A stretch of 64,000 nt of DNA, taken from positions 4,778,430 through 4,842,429 of the forward strand of contig NZ_LGUF01000007.1 of NCBI RefSeq assembly GCF_001274725.1. Direction: 5' to 3'. Source of the stretch: Sporosarcina globispora (lineage in GTDB: Bacteria > Bacillota > Bacilli > Bacillales > Cytobacillaceae). This document shows positions 59,831 to 64,000 of the stretch, one piece after another; position 1 is the first letter of the stretch; each line of letters opens with the position of its first letter. Made by a program: the position numbers and the translations under genes. The notes under the pieces are model-generated. The model saw only the letters and a list, made by a program, of their open reading frames with translations, was not told the DNA's origin and made no database searches.

Positions 59831-61258
59831 TTATAGATCTCCTACCTGCTGGGAGATGGTCTCTCGATCAATCCCCGGTACATTTTGTGGAATTTGCTCT
59901 CGGTTAACTCTCTCTTCCTTTTGATTCGGCTCTTTATCAAAATGGAACTCAGGAAGTGGTTTACGGAACCATTTCGTCAAATAGACAAGATAGGCGAAGC
60001 CGCATGCCATCCAGATGCCCCCGAGAATCAACGCCTCCATTTCTAAATGCGACCATAACCACAAGGTAAACGCTGCACCAATGAGAGGCAATAATAGGTA
60101 CCGCATGCAATCCATAAAAGAACGCTTATGATTTCTGATAAAATAATGGGCGATAACAGACAGATTTACAGATGTAAAGGCAATTAATGCTCCAAAATTG
60201 ATAAACTTAATAACTTGTTCCAGAGTTAACTGAATTGCAAGTAATGAAATTACTCCAATCACAATGATGCCAAGTGACGGTGTTTTAAATTTAGGATGAA
60301 TATATCCAAATATTTTTTTTGGTAATACGGAATCTCTTCCCATCGCATATAACACACGCGAAGCGCTTGTGATTGAAGCGATTCCTGAAGAGAAATTCCC
60401 AATAATCACCGCTGTAATAAAAATAGATTTAAATAAATTCCCTCCGACAAGCACAGCTATTTCAAGGGATGCAGAATCAGCATGTTTAAATGAAAAACCA
60501 GGATGTACCAATTGTGCTAGATAGGAAGAGCCGATATATAAGACTCCGATGAACATTAGCATGATGAGAATCGCTCTTGGGATCGTTTTCTCCGGATTGA
60601 TTGTTTCCTCTGACAAGGTGGTGAGTGAGTCAAATCCAAGAAAACTAAAACAAAGAATGGTAGCACCTGCCAAGATGACGGACAAGGAAACATCTGCATT
60701 AAACAATGGCTTAATGGAGAAAAGACTTCCCGTCCCCACTCCTTCTGATATATTTTTGAAGGTTAAAATCCAGAAAAGGCAAACAAAAATGACTTGTGCA
60801 ATGACAAAAGTTTTACTAGCTAATGCTGATATCTCCACACCTAGTAAGCTCGGTGCCACTATGCTGGCAGTCAGGACTATTATCCACACATAATGCGGGA
60901 TTCCTGGAAAAATCGCATTTAAAAAGACAGTAGACATCAAGCAAGTGACCATAGGTGTTAACATATAATCAAGCATTATTGTCCAACCGACGAGGAATCC
61001 GACCTTAGGATTGATAGATTTTTGTGTAAAGGTATAGGCTGAACCTGAGACCGGATACGCATACGCCATCTTGCCATAGCTGAGTGCTGTAAAGAGTATT
61101 GCGAGAAAAGCAATAATGTACGCAGCCGTAATAACACCTTGTGAGGTTACGGCTGCGATCCCATAGGTATTAAAAAACACCATAGGGTTATTCCATGCAA
61201 TCCCTAAAAAGACAACCTGTGACAAAGTAAGTGTTCTTGCAAGCGCTTTCTGTTTCAT
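59831..61258 (-). CDS. APC-superfamily amino acid/amine permease
   Basis: Proton- or Na-coupled permease of 475 residues with about twelve helices. The N-terminal signature region is visible: ALARTLTLSQVVFLGIAWNN, YAYPVSGSAYTFTQKSI and FLGFDSLTTLSEETINPEKT. The C-terminal tail of about 45 residues is charged. GGAGGG precedes the ATG. It is the first gene of the operon read from the MerR-type promoter, and the divergent merR gene lies 134 bases away. Substrates suggested by context are an amine, an amino acid or a guanidino compound. Confidence 0.9.
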   Translation of the reverse strand: MKQKALARTLTLSQVVFLGIAWNNPMVFFNTYGIAAVTSQGVITAAYIIAFLAILFTALSYGKMAYAYPVSGSAYTFTQKSINPKVGFLVGWTIMLDYMLTPMVTCLMSTVFLNAIFPGIPHYVWIIVLTASIVAPSLLGVEISALASKTFVIAQVIFVCLFWILTFKNISEGVGTGSLFSIKPLFNADVSLSVILAGATILCFSFLGFDSLTTLSEETINPEKTIPRAILIMLMFIGVLYIGSSYLAQLVHPGFSFKHADSASLEIAVLVGGNLFKSIFITAVIIGNFSSGIASITSASRVLYAMGRDSVLPKKIFGYIHPKFKTPSLGIIVIGVISLLAIQLTLEQVIKFINFGALIAFTSVNLSVIAHYFIRNHKRSFMDCMRYLLLPLIGAAFTLWLWSHLEMEALILGGIWMACGFAYLVYLTKWFRKPLPEFHFDKEPNQKEERVNREQIPQNVPGIDRETISQQVGDL

Positions 61259-61321
61259 AACTCAACTCCCTCCTTATTAAAAAACTTAATTCTTAGATGA
61301 TTTCGAAAATTTGGTGTTTTC

Positions 61322-61352
61322 ATTGTAAACCTTGTTGTTACACAAAGGTCAA
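61322..61352 (-). promoter_or_regulatory. MerR-type promoter of the permease-dehydrogenase operon
   Basis: TTGACC and TACAAT are separated by 19 bases, the overlong spacer typical of MerR-activated promoters. An imperfect 21-bp dyad (ACCTT at one end, AAGGT at the other, 8 of 10 pairs) sits at 61329-61349 across the spacer. The promoter reads toward the permease gene. Confidence 0.8.
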
Positions 61353-61364
61353 TAGCTGTATACT
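61335..61364 (+). promoter_or_regulatory. Promoter of the merR gene
   Basis: TTGTTA and TATACT are 18 bases apart on the plus strand, overlapping the operon promoter and its dyad, so MerR probably represses itself. The ribosome binding site AAGGAGG follows within a few bases of the expected transcription start. Confidence 0.55.
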
Positions 61365-61392
61365 ATTTTTTAAGGAGGTGGTTAAACTGGGA

Positions 61393-62223
61393 GTGAAGGA
61401 GAAATTATCCATTGGCGAAATGGCAAAACTAAGAGGGGTAACGACGGAAACTTTGCGCCACTATGATCGGATTGACTTATTCAAACCGCAATATGTAGAT
61501 TCCTATTCAGGATATCGCTACTATTCCATTTTTCAATACGAGATTTTAGGAACCATTAAAGAGTTACGGCAGCTTGGGATGAGTACGGACGAAATAAAGG
61601 ATTATTTCAATGAACGTAATTTTAGTAAGTCCTTAGATATTTTAAAAGCTAAACACACCGAACTTGTTTCAAAAATGAATGAGTTAGTTGATTTAGAGGA
61701 AAATATTCGGGGAAAAATTGAATACTTGGAACACGCAGCAAGAGAAAAAGAACTTCAGACGGTGTTTTTCCGTGAAATAGGAAGTAGAAAGTTAATTACA
61801 TTACATGAAAAGATAAATAATAATTTGGAACTCAGTTATGGTGTTATAAGATTAGAGAATATGCTGTCTGAGAAGACACCGATTCTGGCCAGTAACAGAC
61901 TGGGCATTATGATCTCGGAAGCTGACCTTAAAGCGAAACGTTTTGAAGAACCCTCCGTTATTTTTGTAGTGGCAAAAAACAAAGAAAAAATCCCAAAACA
62001 GTATCAAAAGACTGTCCCCGCTGGGTTGTTTGCGTGTATCCGTTATAACGGAGAACTATTGTGGAATCGGAGCGAAAGTTTAAGTAAAGTATTAGAAGAA
62101 ATAAAGAAAATGGGATATCGAATGAGTGGCGATGCTCTGCAAATCATGCATGTTGATATTACTATTACAGACAAACCAAATGAGATTACATTTGAAATAC
62201 AAGTTCCTGTCGAAAAGACGTGA
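61393..62223 (+). CDS. MerR-family regulator with GyrI-like effector domain
   Basis: Activator/repressor of about 276 residues. The winged helix is SIGEMAKLRGVTTETLRHYD followed by RIDLFKPQYVDSYSGYRYY and the dimer helix. The C-terminal half is a GyrI/BmrR-like ligand domain (GLFACIRYNGELLWNRSES, VDITITDKPNEITFEIQVP). This domain binds bulky or cationic organics in relatives. The start is uncertain: AAGGAGG at 61371 is best placed for CTG 61387, whereas GTG 61393 is a normal start codon 13 bases on. It is divergent from the operon it likely controls. Confidence 0.87.
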   Translation: MKEKLSIGEMAKLRGVTTETLRHYDRIDLFKPQYVDSYSGYRYYSIFQYEILGTIKELRQLGMSTDEIKDYFNERNFSKSLDILKAKHTELVSKMNELVDLEENIRGKIEYLEHAAREKELQTVFFREIGSRKLITLHEKINNNLELSYGVIRLENMLSEKTPILASNRLGIMISEADLKAKRFEEPSVIFVVAKNKEKIPKQYQKTVPAGLFACIRYNGELLWNRSESLSKVLEEIKKMGYRMSGDALQIMHVDITITDKPNEITFEIQVPVEKT

Positions 62224-62635
62224 TTCGTTCAATAATTTTAGGAAGTAGGTTTATTTAAAATCATTAAATGAACACTGGCTGATTAACAAGGCGATAAGAA
62301 GCAAGTCGAATTTTCAAAAATTTCTAATATATAGGTGTGCATAAATGGGAAAGACAGAGATGGTTTCAAACCATTATCTATTCGTTCATGAACAACAAAA
62401 AAAGCCTAATTTCTTAATTTAGCACAGAGAAATCTGACTTTTTTATATGGGAAATTCCTTTATGTTGTATATTTCAAAAATATTGATGGACCAAGTTCAT
62501 ATTACAGACCATTGTGCAAAGTTTTGTTTTTTAAGTAAGTATGTTTGCCTATTTAATCATTGCTAATGGAAATAACCCACCTGCTCGAGTCCAGACCCTT
62601 TCTTGGAACAACTAAACACGAACTTTAATGGAAGT
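62224..62635. other. Intergenic stretch without a recognised gene
   Basis: About 410 AT-rich bases between the merR gene and the TasA-like gene, which converge. A weak hairpin-like A/T-rich tract lies near 62398-62440. No terminator with a GC stem, ORF with a ribosome binding site or repeat was seen. Confidence 0.4.
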
Positions 62636-63400
62636 TTATCTCTTTTCCTTATCCGTTGAGAGCTCACCTTTAAGAGCATCTTCCGGTTGTGGAGCAGCCG
62701 GTTCTTTTGGTTCTTCTAGTTCTTCTGGTTTTTCATTTTGGCCCTCTGACTTCTGGGCTGGTGGTGGTTCTAGCTCATTCTCTGGTGGTTTCGTTGGACT
62801 TTCATTCGATTCTTCTACCTTTTCTGATGGAAGAGAAGGATCGTCTGTTGATTCTTCCTCTTTAGGAGCTAAGTCCACATCCTCTTTCTCGGTTTGCGTG
62901 TCTAACTTGTCAGGAGCTGGTAATTCATTTTTCCTCTGCTTCGAAGCAGCCTTAAGCTTCTCTTGACTCACTGTAAGTATGATCGTCTCATCGATGTAAG
63001 AGTTTAGAGCTGTTAAATCATATTCCACTTGTTTTATAGTACAGTCGTTCAGTGGATTATGCGTGATATTTGGTTTACTTGTAAAGGTTTCATTAGGATG
63101 CAACGTTTTACTTATGACATGCGTACTGCCATCTTTGCCTTTCAGCTCGAGACTAAAAGGAATATCTATAGTTGATATGTTCTTGATCATAACAGTGCTG
63201 CTCAACTGACAATTTTCCTCGTATTGTATCTCTCCTTTGATCCATAACAAATCAGAAGTCGTTGCATTTGTGATTTCAGCCGAAGCTGTGCTCTCTGAAG
63301 TAAACCAAGCAAACGTATCATACCTCGATAAGATAAATGTCAATAAGTAAAAGAGAGTCAGCACACTTATAAATATAAATCGTGACTTTTTTAGTTTCAT
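62636..63400 (-). CDS. Secreted protein with TasA/camelysin-like N-terminus and Pro/Glu-rich tail
   Basis: A 254-residue exported protein. It begins MKLKKSRFIFISVLTLFYLL, then TFAWFTSESTASAEITNATT, which is close to the signal and cleavage region of SipW-dependent TasA/CalY proteins. A beta-rich domain of about 110 residues follows. The last 85 residues are of low complexity, rich in Glu, Pro, Lys and Ser, like a cell-wall spacer. GGAGGT precedes ATG 63400. No sipW gene is in the window. The frame is open upstream and continuous with the pseudogene. The function could be matrix or surface related, but this is inference. Confidence 0.65.
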   Translation of the reverse strand: MKLKKSRFIFISVLTLFYLLTFILSRYDTFAWFTSESTASAEITNATTSDLLWIKGEIQYEENCQLSSTVMIKNISTIDIPFSLELKGKDGSTHVISKTLHPNETFTSKPNITHNPLNDCTIKQVEYDLTALNSYIDETIILTVSQEKLKAASKQRKNELPAPDKLDTQTEKEDVDLAPKEEESTDDPSLPSEKVEESNESPTKPPENELEPPPAQKSEGQNEKPEELEEPKEPAAPQPEDALKGELSTDKEKR

Positions 63401-63862
63401 TATTCGACCTCCAGGTGCAAGGTAGAAGGCAGCCTTAGAAAAGACTGACTTTCCCCTTACAAAACAGATCCTAATCGTTTTCGTATTAGATACCTTCATC
63501 TCAATATAACCTACTTCATATTCCTCTAATGATGCTTTATCGACAGTGTGAGTATACGTTGCCTTTAAATGAGTATTTAAATCACTGCTGTTGCCTACGT
63601 TTAAGCGAACCGTACCATCCGGTTAATATGCTTTAGCCAAACCTTCTTTATTAACGCCATTAAATAGTGAATCTTTTTGACCTGTTTCGATCTAATCCTT
63701 ATCAAAAAATAATTGTCCTTCTTGTTCCACCTTTTCTTCAGCCACTTGCTACTCAGCTGGCGAAACATCCCCTTCTGTAAAAAAGGTAAGTGATGAAAAT
63801 AATAAGGAAGTCATCGCTGCTGTGTTCATGACTTTCCATGCCTTCATTTTTCCTTTTTTCAT
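63401..63862 (-). pseudogene. Secreted-protein pseudogene with three in-frame stops
   Basis: From ATG 63862 a single frame reads a signal-peptide-like start (MKKGKMKAWKVMNTAAMTSL, then LFSSLTFF), is cut by TAG 63749-63751, TAG 63692-63694 and TAA 63623-63625, and continues open to the TasA-like gene in the same frame. Between stops it reads QVAEEKVEQEGQLFFDKD and IETGQKDSLFNGVNKEGLAK; after the last stop it reads PDGTVRLNVGNSSDLNTHLK. This resembles the propeptide start of a secreted protease, but the family is not certain. Codon-like composition without frameshifts points to recent inactivation. Confidence 0.65.
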
Positions 63863-63929
63863 GAACCTATCTCCTCTTCATTATACAATAATAAATAAAT
63901 GAAACTAGTTTATTATCTCTCTTTTTTAC

Positions 63930-64000
63930 TTTTCTGAAAATTAATCAAAAGGTATAATCGCTGCAGCTTTTGGTTCTATGCCAACATAAAACAAAAGAAC
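63930..64000 (-). promoter_or_regulatory. Shared upstream element, copy at the pseudogene
   Basis: Plus-strand TTTTCTGAAAATTAAT near 63933 and TTGGTTCTATGCCAACATAA at about 63971-63990 followed by AACAAAAG match the segment at 55480-55552. It lies 70-140 bases upstream of the pseudogene start. The window ends inside it. Confidence 0.4.

Overview
The window looks like chromosomal DNA of an endospore-forming Bacillaceae species (a Bacillus/Cytobacillus-type Firmicute). The evidence is two alpha/beta-type SASP genes, a cluster of YheC/YheD spore ATP-grasp proteins, strong AGGAGG-type ribosome binding sites with many TTG and GTG starts, and long synteny with the B. subtilis prsA-yha-yhe region. 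No rRNA, tRNA, CRISPR array, prophage or intact insertion sequence was seen.

Region 1 (1-16016) is the prsA-yha block: the 3' end of prsA, yhaL, the exoribonuclease yhaM, an N-terminally truncated LrgB-type gene, the SbcCD-like pair yhaN/yhaO, a LysE exporter, the yhaPQ ABC exporter, yhzD, a fatty-acid module (yhaR and an acyl-CoA ligase with a cre box in its leader), hemZ and yhaX. Region 2 (16191-20089) is a TPP-riboswitch-controlled ykoFEDC operon for uptake of thiamine or its HMP precursor.

Region 3 (20100-38700) is the yhe block with spore genes. It holds a SASP, a GmhB-type phosphatase, yheA, yheB, four overlapping YheC/YheD-family genes, yheE, a CstR-like repressor, a CdaR-type regulator with msmX, a second SASP behind a structured leader, fumC, a 27-residue membrane peptide, and the heterodimeric drug exporter yheIH (bmrCD). 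The exporter sits behind a leader with a sigma-A promoter, a 26-codon ORF, two hairpins including an intrinsic terminator, and two more very short ORFs. This is the layout of a bmrB-type translation-coupled attenuator. Two families of intergenic repeats occur here: two arrays of five units with a period of about 20 bp, and a 281-bp element with inverted ends that has a partial copy near 10.5 kb.

Region 4 (38773-41479) has an alpha/beta hydrolase, a YbjQ-family protein and a complete sigY-yxlC-yxlD-yxlE type ECF operon with a near-ideal autoregulatory promoter. Region 5 (41864-50461) is one apparent ten-gene operon: ABC importer, alkaline-phosphatase-superfamily hydrolase, DeoR regulator, HAD phosphatase, two SMR exporters and D-serine ammonia-lyase. 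A perfect 8+8 bp palindrome lies upstream. Region 6 (50833-55160) pairs a BsuPI-type intracellular proteinase inhibitor with a large secreted subtilase. Region 7 (55780-62223) is a MerR-controlled catabolic operon (APC permease, aldehyde dehydrogenase, iron alcohol dehydrogenase, ureohydrolase) with a textbook 19-bp-spacer MerR promoter. Region 8 (62636-64000) holds a secreted protein with a TasA/camelysin-like N-terminus and, upstream, a secreted-protein pseudogene with three in-frame stops. Its 5' region resembles the region upstream of the subtilase.

The strongest candidates for under-described biology are the yheIH leader with its chain of mini-ORFs, the 20-bp-period arrays, the structured leader of the second SASP gene, the four-gene YheC/D cluster, and the ten-gene operon joining D-serine deamination to SMR export and phospho-compound uptake.
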